From: Arthrospiribacter ruber
GTDB lineage: Bacteria; Bacteroidota; Bacteroidia; Cytophagales; Cyclobacteriaceae
DNA length: 64,000 bases
Direction of reading: 5' to 3'
NCBI RefSeq assembly: GCF_019343195.1
Contig: NZ_RPHB01000001.1
Coordinates: forward strand, 1 to 64,000
The notes under the pieces were generated by a model. It did not search any database, was not told where the DNA came from, and saw nothing but the letters and a program-made list of their open reading frames with translations. Numbering within the stretch: position 1 is the stretch's first letter; every line of letters begins with the position of its first letter. Made by a program: the position numbers and the translations under genes. Below are positions 18,013-28,216 of this stretch, one piece after another.

Positions 18013-20142
18013 TTAGTCAATCAAAATTTCATCAATAAAAACCCATCCCTTACTTCCGCTGGCATTGTGCCATTTGGGCAATGTGGACAATGGATTCAGT
18101 CTGATTTTTACATTTTTTACAGGTACACTTGTGTCCAGGTCGATGGTTTTTGAATGGTATCTTTTCCCCATGTAATCCTCGGCTAGTTTGGGCTTGTCCA
18201 GATGAATTCTTTGCCAGTTACCTCCTTGCGATTCTTGCCAGACTTCAATGCTTTCGGGAAGGAAAATATGGGATCCTTCATCAGAAAAAAGGCTAAGTGT
18301 GATCTGCCTAGGTTCTGTGGAAGAATCAAGCTCAAGGATAGCCTCCATTGGACTGGATTGAAATCCCAGCCATTTTCCGGAGGCAAAATCATCATCTCCT
18401 TTTTCCAGATCAAATAAGGTAGCAGCACCATTTCCTGAGTATTTTGGGTCAGGTGGAAAGCTAAGGCTGGCATTTTCAGGTTTGACTCTGGCTTTAAAAA
18501 GGTGTGTAGAGATATCTGAGCTGCCTATCCAGCCTTTGGCAAAAGCCCTGGCTTTGATTTCGCTGCTTTTTCCAATTTTGATCGGGTCTGTGTAGCGTTC
18601 GGAGTGGAGGCTGTCGGGTTCACTTCCATCCAAAGTGTAAAAAATAGTTACAGAGGATATGGGATGCTTCATTCTGATTGTTTCTTCTTCTTTGAAAATG
18701 ACATTCTGGTATTCCAAAATAGGGGGATTCAACTGGATAGCAGTACCATCTCCCTGAAAGCCTGTAATAACTGAAGTTTTTTGATTTGACCGTTGAAATG
18801 CCTTTAAGCTCTCTTCAGAAATTTCGGTTTGCCAAAGAAAAAGCTTTTCGAGCTTTTCAAAATCAGCAAGTATTTTCAGGTCTTCATCTTGAAGTGGATT
18901 GCCGCTAAGGGAAAGCTGTTTGAGATTCTTTAAGCTTTTCAGTTCTTTAAGCCACGGTCCCTGGATACCTGTAAAATTAAGATGAAGGGACTCCAGATTT
19001 TTGAAATTTGCAAGGGTTTTCACATCACCTTCCCGCAAGTCCATGTAGCTTAAATTGAGAGAAACAACCTGTTCCTGGACTTTTTTAAGCTCTTGGAGCT
19101 TGGTGGACTGAAATTCTTTTCTTCCGAAAAACCTTACTTCCAAAGCAGGTGACTGAGGAGTAAGGGCTTTTACCAAGCGATACTCATTGTTCAGGTTTTT
19201 TATGGTCTGTGCCGAAGCAGATGAAAATGGATAGGAAGTGGCCTTTGCCTGTTCTATTTTATTTTTAACCAATTGGGCGAATTGGCTTTCCTCGGGATAA
19301 GCAGTTATTTTTTGATTGATTTCGGGTGATTCTCCAATCCAAGCCGAGATCAAATGCTTTTCTTCCTCAGTAAGCTGTGCTTTCTCTTTTGGAGGCATGT
19401 GCTCTTCGTCCTCTTTGGATAGATGGATTCTTTTGTAAATCAGACTTTCTTCGGGATTTTCTGTAGAAATGCTTTTCCCTGATTTCCCACCTGCTTGGAT
19501 GAAGCGGATTTCATCCAGTCTAAGCTCTCCCTTTTGCTTGGAAGCTTTATGGCAGCTGATACATTTCTGTTCAAAAATAGGCTTGATCACATGGTCAAAG
19601 GCGAGAGCCTCTTCGAAGCTTAAGTTGTCGACGGATTTTGTCTTAAGGGGTTCCAAAAGGAAGTTTTCTCCATGGGTGATGTTTGCCCCAAGATGCCCGG
19701 TTACAATGACCAAAACCACAAGAAGTAGAGGGGTTGCTTTTTTGAGCAGAAGATGCTTCTGATCTATTGTCCAATACCAAATTGAACCCAGCCAAAACAA
19801 GGCAATTGCGGTCCATTGATGCCATTTGATATTGTCATATTCATATCCCGGTTCGAAACTCAATATCAGCCCTGCTGCTACTGTCAGGCCTGTCAGTAGT
19901 ACTGTGATTAATAGAAAGTGACTCCGGATCTGTCTGGGAATATGATCGGAAATCAAGCTTTCCATCGCCACCGCCATGATAAGGAGTACAATAGGAAAGT
20001 GTAACAAAAGTGGATGCATTCTGCCGGTCACTTCCAAGATAGGAGGGAGAATCAACCTTTCCTGGCCTATGATAAGTACAATCACCAGGCTATGCAAAAT
20101 GATCAAAGTATATTCCAACAAAATGAAAAACCGATGCTTCAT
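18013..20142 (-). CDS. Membrane c-type cytochrome with LRR and chitobiase C-terminal-like domain
   Basis: 709 residues. Five or so N-terminal membrane helices (1-165; GRMHPLLLHFPIVLLIMAV resembles DUF2231) precede a planctomycete-type cytochrome c domain. Its heme motif CISCH is at about 193-197, with MPPKE as the likely Met ligand at about 247. A leucine-rich repeat block follows (LESLHLNFTGIQG, LKQLSLSGNPLQDEDL, about 370-440), then a chitobiase/hexosaminidase C-terminal-like domain (TIFYTLDGSEPDSLHSERY, about 490-550) and a final beta domain. The periplasmic part may pass electrons from a sugar-oxidising partner. It is coupled to DUF1501 (8 bases upstream) and SIS (2 bases downstream). Confidence 0.85.
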   Translation of the reverse strand: MKHRFFILLEYTLIILHSLVIVLIIGQERLILPPILEVTGRMHPLLLHFPIVLLIMAVAMESLISDHIPRQIRSHFLLITVLLTGLTVAAGLILSFEPGYEYDNIKWHQWTAIALFWLGSIWYWTIDQKHLLLKKATPLLLVVLVIVTGHLGANITHGENFLLEPLKTKSVDNLSFEEALAFDHVIKPIFEQKCISCHKASKQKGELRLDEIRFIQAGGKSGKSISTENPEESLIYKRIHLSKEDEEHMPPKEKAQLTEEEKHLISAWIGESPEINQKITAYPEESQFAQLVKNKIEQAKATSYPFSSASAQTIKNLNNEYRLVKALTPQSPALEVRFFGRKEFQSTKLQELKKVQEQVVSLNLSYMDLREGDVKTLANFKNLESLHLNFTGIQGPWLKELKSLKNLKQLSLSGNPLQDEDLKILADFEKLEKLFLWQTEISEESLKAFQRSNQKTSVITGFQGDGTAIQLNPPILEYQNVIFKEEETIRMKHPISSVTIFYTLDGSEPDSLHSERYTDPIKIGKSSEIKARAFAKGWIGSSDISTHLFKARVKPENASLSFPPDPKYSGNGAATLFDLEKGDDDFASGKWLGFQSSPMEAILELDSSTEPRQITLSLFSDEGSHIFLPESIEVWQESQGGNWQRIHLDKPKLAEDYMGKRYHSKTIDLDTSVPVKNVKIRLNPLSTLPKWHNASGSKGWVFIDEILID

Positions 20143-20150
20143 GGAATTGC

Positions 20151-21602
20151 TTAAACAAGTATGTCTTTTACAATTTCTCCATGTACATCTGTCAGGCGGT
20201 ATCTCCGGCCGAGATGCTTAAAAGTAAGCCTTTCGTGATCTATGCCCATAAGGTGTAGCACCGTTGCCTGAAAGTCGTGTACATGTACCGGATTCTCGGT
20301 GATATTGTAGCCAAATTCATCCGTCTCTCCGTACACCATTCCGGATTTGACTCCTCCTCCTGCCATCCAAATGGAAAAAGCCCTAGGGTGATGATCACGT
20401 CCATAGTTGTTTGCCTCAATTTTGCCCTGACAGTAATTGGTTCTGCCAAATTCCCCACCCCAGATTACAAGTGTCTCATCCAATAGCCCCCTTTGCTTGA
20501 GGTCTTTGATCAAGGCGGCAGAAGCTTGGTCCACATCATTGGCTTGTCCTACAATTTCTTTGGGAAGGTTGTCATGTTGGTCCCAGCCCTGATGGTACAA
20601 TTGTACAAACCTCACCCCGCTTTCGGAAAGCTTACGTGCCAAAAGACAATTGGCAGCATAAGTGCCGGGTATCAGGCAGTCAGGTCCGTACATTTTGATG
20701 ATGCTGTCGGGCTCGTTGGAAATGTCCGTGACTTCCGGGACTGCCGTCTGCATGCGAAAAGCCATTTCATATTGTTGTATTTTGGCCTGAATTTCCGGAT
20801 CTCCATTGGCTTCAAAACTCAAATGGTTTAACTCTGCCAGCTTATCTAGCATCTTTCGCCTGTCGGATCTGGACATGCCAAGTGGGTCTCCCAAATACAA
20901 AACCGGATCTTCACTGGCTGAAAACTGTACACCCTGGTGGATAGAGTCCAAAAAACCATTTGTCCATAACTTGGAATAGACTCCCTGCCCGTTCCCTTTT
21001 CCTCTACTGAGCAATACACAAAAGGCAGGCAGGTTGCTGTTTTCGGATCCCAATCCATAACTTAGCCAGGCACCCATACTTGGCCGGTTGCCGACCTGTG
21101 CTCCTGTTTGAAAAAAAGTCAGGGCAGGGTCATGATTGATGGCTTCGGTGTGCATGGACTTGATGATGCAGATATCATCTACAATGCCAGCCGTGTGTGG
21201 GAATAGCTCAGATATCCAAGCTCTGGCTTCTCCATACTGTTGGAATCCAAAGTAAGAACCCACTAGAGGGAATGAACTTTGACCAGATGTCATACCGGTA
21301 AGCCTTTGTCCCATTCTAATGGATTCAGGAAGCTCCTGTCCCATTTGCTTTTTGAGTAGGGGCTTGTAATCAAACGTTTCCAATTGGGAAGGAGCTCCGT
21401 TTTGAAACAGGTAGATGACTCTTTTGGCTTTTGGTGCAAAGTGAGGCAAGGCTGCAAACATTTCCTCTTCGGCTTTTTTCCGATCAAATAAGTCAGGAAT
21501 CAAAAGACTTCCCAATGCCAAGCTGCCAATTCCCAGACTAAGTTTGGAAAGGAATTTTCTCCTGTTGTGCTGAAGACCATGTTCAAGTTGCTCTTTTTCC
21601 AT
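20151..21602 (-). CDS. DUF1501 family protein, Tat-type signal
   Basis: 483 residues. The N-terminus HNRRKFLSKLSLGIGSLALGSLL is a twin-arginine signal (RRKFLSK). The body is DUF1501, a sulfatase/alkaline-phosphatase-fold family of unknown reaction: FQNGAPSQLETFDYKP, NGQGVYSKLWTNG, WDQHDNLP and VIWGGEFGRTNYCQG, where WGGEFGR is the usual family motif. DUF1501 genes are almost always paired with PSD1-DUF1549-DUF1553 genes, as here: the start lies one base after the upstream stop codon. Probably folded in the cytoplasm with its cofactor and exported. Confidence 0.9.
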   Translation of the reverse strand: MEKEQLEHGLQHNRRKFLSKLSLGIGSLALGSLLIPDLFDRKKAEEEMFAALPHFAPKAKRVIYLFQNGAPSQLETFDYKPLLKKQMGQELPESIRMGQRLTGMTSGQSSFPLVGSYFGFQQYGEARAWISELFPHTAGIVDDICIIKSMHTEAINHDPALTFFQTGAQVGNRPSMGAWLSYGLGSENSNLPAFCVLLSRGKGNGQGVYSKLWTNGFLDSIHQGVQFSASEDPVLYLGDPLGMSRSDRRKMLDKLAELNHLSFEANGDPEIQAKIQQYEMAFRMQTAVPEVTDISNEPDSIIKMYGPDCLIPGTYAANCLLARKLSESGVRFVQLYHQGWDQHDNLPKEIVGQANDVDQASAALIKDLKQRGLLDETLVIWGGEFGRTNYCQGKIEANNYGRDHHPRAFSIWMAGGGVKSGMVYGETDEFGYNITENPVHVHDFQATVLHLMGIDHERLTFKHLGRRYRLTDVHGEIVKDILV

Positions 21603-21603
21603 T

Positions 21604-23919
21604 TTAAATTTTTGTTATGGCTTCTTCCAAATTATAAAGCATGGTAATTACCTGCATCAAGGCCGCAGTTTCCCCGTTGATTTCCTTTTCGTTCAAAGGT
21701 CGATTTCCCGACTTGACCAATTCAAAGGCAGTTTCTTTATCGGTTTCAAATTTTGTTTTTTCCTCTTTGAAATAGGTGAGTATGATTTTTCGCTCTTCGG
21801 AAGTCGGTTTTCTGCAAAGGATTTTCTCAAAGGCAGTTTCTAGGTAGATTTCAGGTGATTTCTCCTCTTTCAAAAGTGCGGTGGCTAGAAAAGCTGAAGC
21901 TTCCAATACCAATGGATCATTGAGCATGACCAAAGCTTGGAGAGGAGTGTTGGTCCTACCTCTGTTTACCTCGCAGAGGTCTCTATTTGAGCCATCAAAA
22001 ATGATAGGCATGGGTGGTGGAGAGGTGAGTTTTATAAAAGTATAAAGACCTCTTCTGTAAAGCATAGCTCCGGTGTCCTGTTTGTAGGTTTTGAGTTCTC
22101 CCCGTCCTGAAGTAGCAGCTTCCCAAAGCCCTTTTGGCTGGTAAGGCTTGACGCTTGGGCCGCCTATTTCTTTCACCAGCAGGCCTGAACTCGCCAAAAT
22201 GTGGTCACGGATATTTTCGGCTGGCAGTCTCAGTCTTGGATATCTGGATAGATAAATGTTTTCAGGGTCTTTCTCCAGAGATTTTTGATCTACTTTGGAA
22301 GATTGCCTGTAGGTAGCGGAGGTCAGAAGCTGCTTGATAAGCCTCTTTACATCCCACCTGTTTTCCATAAAATCTACTGCAAGCCAGTCCAAAAGCTCAG
22401 GATGGGAGGGGAGATCCCCCTGCATACCTAAGTCGCCGGTTGATTTTACTATCCCTTGTCCGAATATTTCTTGCCACACTAAGTTGACAAATACCCTTGA
22501 GGTAAGAGGGTTGTCGGGAGATACTGTCCATTGGGCAAGCCCCAGTCGGTTTTTTGGGTATTTTTTGGGGTCAAAATCCAACACAGCACTCGGTGTGGAA
22601 GGGGACACTTGGGTAGAAGGTGCATCGTAAAGTCCCCTGTCTAGAATGTAGGTTGGCCGAAGGACTTTCAACTCTTCCATGACAGATACCATCAGTCGGG
22701 AGCTGTCCCTGTGGTTGATGAAATCAAGGATTTTCTCCGTATCCTCTTTCTCTATCCAAAGTATAGGTGTCTTTGCGGGCTTGGACTGCATGACATCACC
22801 TTCATAGCCCTTTTCCGGAGTATTGTTAAAAAAGGCATACAGTTCAAAATATTCTTTCTGGGAAACCGGGTCATACTTATGGTCGTGGCATTGGGCGCAT
22901 TCCATGGTGAGTCCTATGATCCCTTTGCTGAAAGTATTGGTTTTGTCAAGCACATATTCTACCCGATATTCCTCTTCTATGACTCCTCCTTCTTCGGTGT
23001 ATTTGTGATTTCTGTTGAAAGCAGTGGCCAGGATCTTTTCTTTGTCGGTGTCTGGTAACAGGTCCCCGGCCAGCTGCCAGGTAATAAATTGGTCATAGGG
23101 AAGATTTTTGTTGAAGGCATGGATCACCCAGTCTCTGTATGGCCATTGTGTACGGATATTATCGTCCTGATAGCCATAAGAATCTGCATACCTGGAAATA
23201 TCCATCCAAAGTGCAGCCCATTTTTCCCCGAAAGATGGCAGGGCAAGCAACCTGTCTATTTCCTTTTCATAGGCCTCTTTGTCCTTGTTGTTTTCAAATG
23301 CTGATATTTGCTCTGGACTGGGAGGCAAGCCTGTGATATCAAGATTGATTCTTTTTAATAAAGTGGCTTTACCGGCCGGTTCATTTGGAGAAAGACCTGC
23401 TTTTTCCATTTTTTCCAGAATGAAAAAATCAAGGTCCTGATTAGGCCAAGTAGGTTTTGATATTTTGGGTAAGTCTGCCTTTTGGGGTTTTACAAAGGCC
23501 CAATGGGGTTCGTATTTGGCTCCTTGGGAGATCCACTTTTTTATTAGATCAATTTCTTCTTGAGATAGATGAAGATTGGATTCCGGAGGAGGCATACGTT
23601 CTCCGGGATCATCAGAGACAAGTCTGCGGTATACCTCGGAGGAGCCGGGATCTTTGGGGACTATGGCATGCTTCTCCGGGTTGACTCTTAAGGCTTCGTA
23701 AGCTGATGATGCGATGTCCAGTCTTAAACCAGCCTCGCGTTTGTTGGCATCGGGACCATGACAGGCAAAACACTTGTCAGATAGGATCGGCCTTACATGA
23801 AAGTTATAACTAATTTCATTCCTTTCTTGGAAATTCAGGGCAACACCACTTTCCTTTTCCTGACAGGATAGGAAAAAGCCAATTAAACATACTGTCAATA
23901 TGATCCGAAGGAGATTCAA
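21604..23919 (-). CDS. PSD1 cytochrome c - DUF1549 - DUF1553 protein
   Basis: 771 residues, starting at TTG (no in-frame ATG fits) with lipoprotein signal MNLLRIILTVCLIGFFLSC. Residues about 40-150 are the planctomycete-type cytochrome C domain with heme motif CFACH at about 51-55 and MPPPE as likely axial Met region. DUF1549 follows (about 160-370; WAALWMDISRYADSYGY, LAGDLLP, ECAQCHDHKYDP with a second CxxCH-like motif), then DUF1553 (about 450-740; NPLTSRVFVNLVWQEIFGQGIVKSTGDLG, NRGRTNTPLQALVMLNDP). It heads the operon with DUF1501, the membrane cytochrome and SIS. The family is abundant in planctomycetes and marine Bacteroidota and is suspected of glycan or sulfated-sugar oxidation; no function is proven. 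Confidence 0.92.
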   Translation of the reverse strand: MNLLRIILTVCLIGFFLSCQEKESGVALNFQERNEISYNFHVRPILSDKCFACHGPDANKREAGLRLDIASSAYEALRVNPEKHAIVPKDPGSSEVYRRLVSDDPGERMPPPESNLHLSQEEIDLIKKWISQGAKYEPHWAFVKPQKADLPKISKPTWPNQDLDFFILEKMEKAGLSPNEPAGKATLLKRINLDITGLPPSPEQISAFENNKDKEAYEKEIDRLLALPSFGEKWAALWMDISRYADSYGYQDDNIRTQWPYRDWVIHAFNKNLPYDQFITWQLAGDLLPDTDKEKILATAFNRNHKYTEEGGVIEEEYRVEYVLDKTNTFSKGIIGLTMECAQCHDHKYDPVSQKEYFELYAFFNNTPEKGYEGDVMQSKPAKTPILWIEKEDTEKILDFINHRDSSRLMVSVMEELKVLRPTYILDRGLYDAPSTQVSPSTPSAVLDFDPKKYPKNRLGLAQWTVSPDNPLTSRVFVNLVWQEIFGQGIVKSTGDLGMQGDLPSHPELLDWLAVDFMENRWDVKRLIKQLLTSATYRQSSKVDQKSLEKDPENIYLSRYPRLRLPAENIRDHILASSGLLVKEIGGPSVKPYQPKGLWEAATSGRGELKTYKQDTGAMLYRRGLYTFIKLTSPPPMPIIFDGSNRDLCEVNRGRTNTPLQALVMLNDPLVLEASAFLATALLKEEKSPEIYLETAFEKILCRKPTSEERKIILTYFKEEKTKFETDKETAFELVKSGNRPLNEKEINGETAALMQVITMLYNLEEAITKI

Positions 23920-24028
23920 GGGTATTTGGGTTTTTTACTGATTCGTGAAAGTAATTTCGTGAAAAATTAAACAGTTGGCAAAACCTTCCAAATAAATCTG
24001 TCAAAGAGCAAAGAAAGTATGGTAAAAA

Positions 24029-24056
24029 GAAAAGCCGACCAAATTGGCCGGCTTTA
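24029..24056 (-). terminator. Terminator of the fabH-efp-accBC unit
   Basis: Stem AAAGCCGACCAA / TTGGCCGGCTTT (one mismatch) around an AT loop; on the minus strand it is followed by TTTTCTTTTT. It lies 135 bases after the accC stop codon. Confidence 0.75.
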
Positions 24057-24191
24057 TAGAAGTGAATAAGAATTACTGAAAGGGTTATTAAAGACTTTTA
24101 TTATTTGCAGATCAGTTTGTGATCAGCATTTTGGTAATTAATAAACCACATCAATAGAGACTTTGATATTTAATGCCTTCTATCTGCATTT

Positions 24192-25538
24192 CTATTTAAT
24201 GACTGAGAAGTCGAAGGATTCCAAAAATTTGGTAGTAAAATTGCCAGCTTTGAAATCTTCATTATCCAGAAGCGCAATATGGAATGGTATAGTCGTCTTG
24301 ATTCCGTCTATCACAAATTCCTCCAATGCCCTTTTCATACGGACAATAACTTCTTCTCTGGATTGGCCGCTGACAATCAGCTTGGCAATCATGGAGTCGT
24401 AGTTTGGAGGGATCACATATCCTGCATAAACATGACTGTCTACCCTTACTCCCCTTCCTCCTGGCATGTGGAGGTTGTGGATTTTTCCAGGGCTAGGGCG
24501 GAATCCATTGGCTGGATCTTCCGCATTGATCCTACATTCCATAGCATAAAGCTTAGGGTAGTAGTTTTTGCCTGAGATGTGCTCTCCGGCAGCGACTTTG
24601 ATTTGTTCTTTTATAAGGTCAAAGTCCGTAACTTCTTCCGTAATGGGATGTTCCACCTGGATTCTGGTATTCATTTCCATGAAGTAAAAGTTGCGGTTTT
24701 TGTCTACCAGAAATTCTATGGTTCCAGCACCTTCGTATCCGATAGCCTCAGCACCTTTAATGGCTGCTTTACCCATTTCTTCCCGGAGTTCGTCGGTCAT
24801 AAATGGAGAGGGAGTTTCCTCTACCAGTTTTTGATGCCTTCTTTGGATGGAGCAATCTCTTTCTGAAAGGTGACAGGCCCTTCCGCGGCTGTCTCCTACA
24901 ATCTGGATTTCGATGTGTCTAGGCTCTTCCACAAACTTTTCGAGGTATAGACCATCATTTCCAAAGGCTGCCCCGGATTCCTGACGGGCATCATCCCAGG
25001 CTTTTTTGAATTCACTTTCCTGTCTTACTATTCTCATTCCGCGGCCACCTCCTCCGGCTGTGGCCTTTAGGATGACGGGGTAGCCCATTTCGTCGGCTAT
25101 TTTGATTCCCTGTTCCATAGAAGCAAGTAATCCTTCAGACCCTGGAATAGTAGGGACACCAGCTTCTTTCATGGTTGCTTTGGCGGTAGCCTTGTCACCC
25201 ATTCTATTGATCATGTCCGGGCTGGCTCCGATGAATTTGATGCCGTATTCTTCACATATTTTGGAAAACTCGGCATTTTCGGATAAAAATCCGTACCCAG
25301 GGTGAATGGCATCTGCGTTGGTAATCTCAGCTGCCGCTATGATTCTTGGGATATTCAGATAAGACTCTCTACTGGGAGCAGCACCAATACACACAGCCTC
25401 ATCGGCAAAGCGTACATGAAGACTGTCCTTATCTGCAACGGAATAAACTGCCACAGTTTTAATCCCCATCTCTTTACAGGTACGGATTACTCTGAGGGCA
25501 ATTTCTCCACGATTGGCGATTAGTATTTTATTGAACAC
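24192..25538 (-). CDS. accC: Acetyl-CoA carboxylase, biotin carboxylase subunit
   Basis: 448 residues starting at GTG 25538 ([20 protein letters not shown] follows), the canonical AccC start; the longer TTG start at 25562 is not needed. Biotin carboxylase uses ATP and bicarbonate to carboxylate biotin on AccB, the first step of fatty-acid synthesis. Seen: glycine-rich ATP loop [14 protein letters not shown] (about 158-171), [14 protein letters not shown], the catalytic [16 protein letters not shown] (about 285-300), and [11 protein letters not shown]. The length is normal. It sits 27 bases after accB, so the two are co-transcribed and probably co-regulated for 1:1 assembly. Confidence 0.97.
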   Translation of the reverse strand: MFNKILIANRGEIALRVIRTCKEMGIKTVAVYSVADKDSLHVRFADEAVCIGAAPSRESYLNIPRIIAAAEITNADAIHPGYGFLSENAEFSKICEEYGIKFIGASPDMINRMGDKATAKATMKEAGVPTIPGSEGLLASMEQGIKIADEMGYPVILKATAGGGGRGMRIVRQESEFKKAWDDARQESGAAFGNDGLYLEKFVEEPRHIEIQIVGDSRGRACHLSERDCSIQRRHQKLVEETPSPFMTDELREEMGKAAIKGAEAIGYEGAGTIEFLVDKNRNFYFMEMNTRIQVEHPITEEVTDFDLIKEQIKVAAGEHISGKNYYPKLYAMECRINAEDPANGFRPSPGKIHNLHMPGGRGVRVDSHVYAGYVIPPNYDSMIAKLIVSGQSREEVIVRMKRALEEFVIDGIKTTIPFHIALLDNEDFKAGNFTTKFLESFDFSVIK

Positions 25539-25565
25539 GGTAATTTGGATTTGTTGAAACAAAAA

Positions 25566-26045
25566 TTATCCTGCTGGATCCACCAAAAATAATGGCTGAT
25601 CGTATTCTACCGGCTGGGCGTTTTCAACCAATACCTTTACAATTTTACCTGAAACTTCAGATTCTATTTCATTAAATAATTTCATGGCCTCGATGATACA
25701 TACTGTTTGTCCTTTGCTGACAGAGTCACCAATATTGACAAAAGCATCTGCATCAGGATTAGGAGTCCTGTAGAAGGTTCCGATCATAGGAGATTTGATT
25801 TCCAAATACTTGGAAGTGTCTTCCTTGGACTCAGCAGCAGCAGCTGCAGCCTGAGGAGCAGGTGCTGAACTTGGTGCAGGCGCTGCTGCTTGGGCAGGTG
25901 CAGGAGCTGCGACACTTTCAACTCTGGCAGGGGCATCTGAATGCTTTTTGATAGAGAGTTTAAACTCGTCGGTTTCAATTTTCACCTCCGCCAACCCGGA
26001 GTTAGAAATAAAATCTATCAATTCTTGTATTTCTTTTGCTTTCAT
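25566..26045 (-). CDS. accB: Biotin carboxyl carrier protein of acetyl-CoA carboxylase
   Basis: 159 residues. The N-terminal helix ([24 protein letters not shown]) is followed by an Ala/Pro-rich flexible linker at about 38-72. The biotinyl domain has the biotin attachment site [10 protein letters not shown] (Lys122) and the thumb/turn ([21 protein letters not shown]). It carries carboxybiotin between AccC and the carboxyltransferase subunits. Gene order efp-accB-accC is usual in this phylum. Confidence 0.97.
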   Translation of the reverse strand: MKAKEIQELIDFISNSGLAEVKIETDEFKLSIKKHSDAPARVESVAAPAPAQAAAPAPSSAPAPQAAAAAAESKEDTSKYLEIKSPMIGTFYRTPNPDADAFVNIGDSVSKGQTVCIIEAMKLFNEIESEVSGKIVKVLVENAQPVEYDQPLFLVDPAG

Positions 26046-26149
26046 AAGTTTAGATAAGTTAAAAACTTCCCCTTTTACGGGATGTAGTTTGGGTTAGATA
26101 CGAAATTGGAATACCATGTAATTTAGCAAAATCACCTTAGGTATAGAAA

Positions 26150-26713
26150 TTATTTTACTCTTTCGGAGTATGAACCATCTCTGGTATCCACTTTGATCAT
26201 GATGTCCTGATCCACGAAAAGGGGTACCATTACCGTGGCTCCGGTTTCAAGGGTCGCGGGCTTTAATGCATTTGTCGCAGTGTCTCCCTTGATGCCAGGC
26301 TCGGTGTAGGTGATCATCAGTTCTACAAAAGGAGGAAGCTCGACTGTAAGAGGAGTCTCAGTTTCTGCATGCACCAGAATATCTACAGCCTGCCCTTCTT
26401 TGAGTAGGTTGGCCCTTTCGATGAGTTTCTCCTGAATTGGAATTTGTTCAAAAGTATCCATATCCATGAAGTGGTAACCCAGATCATCAGCATAAATAAA
26501 TTGGTGAGGTCTTTTTTCTACCCTTGCAGTAGTCACTTTTTCCCCGGCATTGAAGGTTTTGTCCAATACCTTACCTGTGGTGAGGCTTTTAAGTTTGGTC
26601 CTGACGAAGGCAGCGCCTTTTCCGGGTTTTACGTGCTGAAATTCTACTATGGTAAATATGTCATGGTTCATTTCCAGACATAAGCCATTTTTGAAATCTG
26701 CTGTACTTGCCAT
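26150..26713 (-). CDS. efp: Elongation factor P
   Basis: 187 residues, three OB/KOW-type beta domains as expected. It binds between the P and E sites and rescues ribosomes stalled at polyproline. The tip loop VKPGKGAAF carries Lys32 in PGKG, the residue modified or used unmodified depending on the clade. No EpmA/EpmB or YmfI-type modification gene is nearby. The N-terminal [10 protein letters not shown] and ending [11 protein letters not shown] are standard. Confidence 0.97.
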   Translation of the reverse strand: MASTADFKNGLCLEMNHDIFTIVEFQHVKPGKGAAFVRTKLKSLTTGKVLDKTFNAGEKVTTARVEKRPHQFIYADDLGYHFMDMDTFEQIPIQEKLIERANLLKEGQAVDILVHAETETPLTVELPPFVELMITYTEPGIKGDTATNALKPATLETGATVMVPLFVDQDIMIKVDTRDGSYSERVK

Positions 26714-26734
26714 ATATATTGATTTAGGTTATTC

Positions 26735-27733
26735 TTATTTTGGATCGTAGCCCCATTTGAGATAAATCGAACCCCATGTAAATCCTCCTCCAAAGGCGGC
26801 AAGGATGATGTTATCGCCCTTTTTCAATTGGGGCTCGTAATCCCAGAGGCAAAGGGGCAAAGTTCCGGCTGTAGTATTGCCGTATTTTTCTATGTTGAGC
26901 ATTACTTTATCTGGGCCCACACCCATTCTGTTGGCCGTGGCGTCAATGATCCTTTTATTGGCCTGATGCGGAACCAGCCAAGCTACATCTTCCGCTTTGA
27001 GGTTATTTTTCTCCATGATTCTGGCAGAAACTTCCGCCATGTTGGTGACGGCAAACTTAAATACAGTAGACCCTTCCTGGAAGGCAAAATGCTCTCTGGC
27101 AGCAAGGGTTTCAGGTGAAGCGGGCTTTCTGCTGCCTCCTGCTTTCATGTGCAAAAAGGGTGCACCAGAACCATCTGCATGAAGGAGTGAATCCATCACG
27201 CCTACCTCTTCCTGAGTTGGCTCCAACAAAACTGCACCCCCACCATCTCCGAAGATGATGCAGGTAGTTCTGTCTGTGTAATCAATGATAGAGGACATCT
27301 TGTCCGCGCCCACTATGATTACTTTTTTGTGCATGCCTGTTTCTATAAACTGACTCCCCATGGTAAGGGCATAGAGAAATCCTGAACAGGCGGCTGAAAT
27401 ATCAAAACTGTAACTGTTTTTGGCGCCCACACCATCTGCGATAATATTTGCAGTGGCTGGAAAAGGCATGTCAGGGGTGACAGTGGCGCAAATAATGAGA
27501 TCTATTTCTTCTGCTTTGGTATTGGTTTTTTCGAGTAGGCCTTTGACAGCATTGATGCCTATGACCGAGGTGCCTTGGTTTTCTCCTTTGAGTATCCTTC
27601 TCTCTTTGATTCCTGTCCGGGTGGTGATCCATTCATCGTTGGTATCTACCATGGTTTCCAATTCCCTGTTGGTCAAGACGTATTCAGGTACCCAGCCTTG
27701 AACACCTGTAATTACTGCTCTGGTTTTTTTCAT
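26735..27733 (-). CDS. fabH: Beta-ketoacyl-ACP synthase III
   Basis: 332 residues. Condenses acetyl-CoA with malonyl-ACP to start fatty-acid synthesis. Catalytic Cys116 lies in [13 protein letters not shown], His at about 256 in [11 protein letters not shown], and Asn at about 286 in [14 protein letters not shown]. The N-terminal [19 protein letters not shown] is typical of FabH. It lies 21 bases upstream of efp and has its own TTTG / TAnnTTTG promoter; plsX, often beside fabH in other bacteria, is not here. Confidence 0.97.
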   Translation of the reverse strand: MKKTRAVITGVQGWVPEYVLTNRELETMVDTNDEWITTRTGIKERRILKGENQGTSVIGINAVKGLLEKTNTKAEEIDLIICATVTPDMPFPATANIIADGVGAKNSYSFDISAACSGFLYALTMGSQFIETGMHKKVIIVGADKMSSIIDYTDRTTCIIFGDGGGAVLLEPTQEEVGVMDSLLHADGSGAPFLHMKAGGSRKPASPETLAAREHFAFQEGSTVFKFAVTNMAEVSARIMEKNNLKAEDVAWLVPHQANKRIIDATANRMGVGPDKVMLNIEKYGNTTAGTLPLCLWDYEPQLKKGDNIILAAFGGGFTWGSIYLKWGYDPK

Positions 27734-27842
27734 TAATCAATGGTTTGTTGCCAACTTTAATGTTTTCTTATAAAGGTTTGGCAATTAGTGTTTTAGGTTT
27801 GGTTGGTCTGGAGAATGTACTTTTCCTTTCAAACCAAGGGAT

Positions 27843-27874
27843 CAAAATTATCTAAAATGTCCTTTTTCACCAAA
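27843..27874 (-). promoter_or_regulatory. Bacteroidota-type promoter of fabH
   Basis: On the minus strand TTTG (complement of 27871-27874) and TAATTTTG (complement of 27843-27850) are 20 bases apart, matching the -33 / -7 consensus of the Bacteroidota housekeeping sigma factor. It would start transcription about 100 bases before fabH and drive fabH-efp-accB-accC. Confidence 0.6.
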
Positions 27875-27949
27875 GCTTTTTGGTATTTAAGACATTAGCG
27901 GTGGAATTCTGATTTCGGGGCAAAGCTTGTTTTTCAGTGTACAAACAAA

Positions 27950-27981
27950 AAATCCATCCCGGCAACTATCGGGATGGATTT
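27950..27981 (-). terminator. Terminator after rpmF
   Basis: Perfect 12-bp stem AAATCCATCCCG / CGGGATGGATTT with an 8-base loop, directly after the rpmF stop on the minus strand and followed by TTTTTTGTTTG. It separates the DUF177-rpmF unit from fabH. Confidence 0.85.
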
Positions 27982-28006
27982 GATCAAAAGGCCTTTTGTA
28001 AATGGA

Positions 28007-28198
28007 TTATGCAAGAACTTCTTTTTCCATGATAACCTGTCCTTTGTAGTACAGCTTACCGTCCAACCAATATGCTCTGTGTGGTAGGTGGAATTCTCCT
28101 GTAGTAGGGCATTGTGCCAAACCTGGAGCTGTCAACTTATAGTGAGTTCTTCTTTTGTCTCTTCTGGTTTTCGAAATTTTGCGTTTAGGATGTGCCAT
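28007..28198 (-). CDS. rpmF: Ribosomal protein bL32
   Basis: 63 residues. [22 protein letters not shown] is the standard bL32 N-terminus. The usual paired zinc Cys of other clades are not present: the region around 28-37 reads [15 protein letters not shown], so only one Cys remains. It follows the DUF177 gene by 18 bases, the usual arrangement. Confidence 0.97.
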   Translation of the reverse strand: MAHPKRKISKTRRDKRRTHYKLTAPGLAQCPTTGEFHLPHRAYWLDGKLYYKGQVIMEKEVLA

Positions 28199-28216
28199 CT
28201 CTATGCTATGTTTAGA

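Noticed and set aside
26735-28198. Missing plsX between rpmF and fabH as a deletion
   Set aside because: Both units have their own promoter or terminator and tidy spacing. The order varies within Bacteroidota, so absence here is not evidence of loss.
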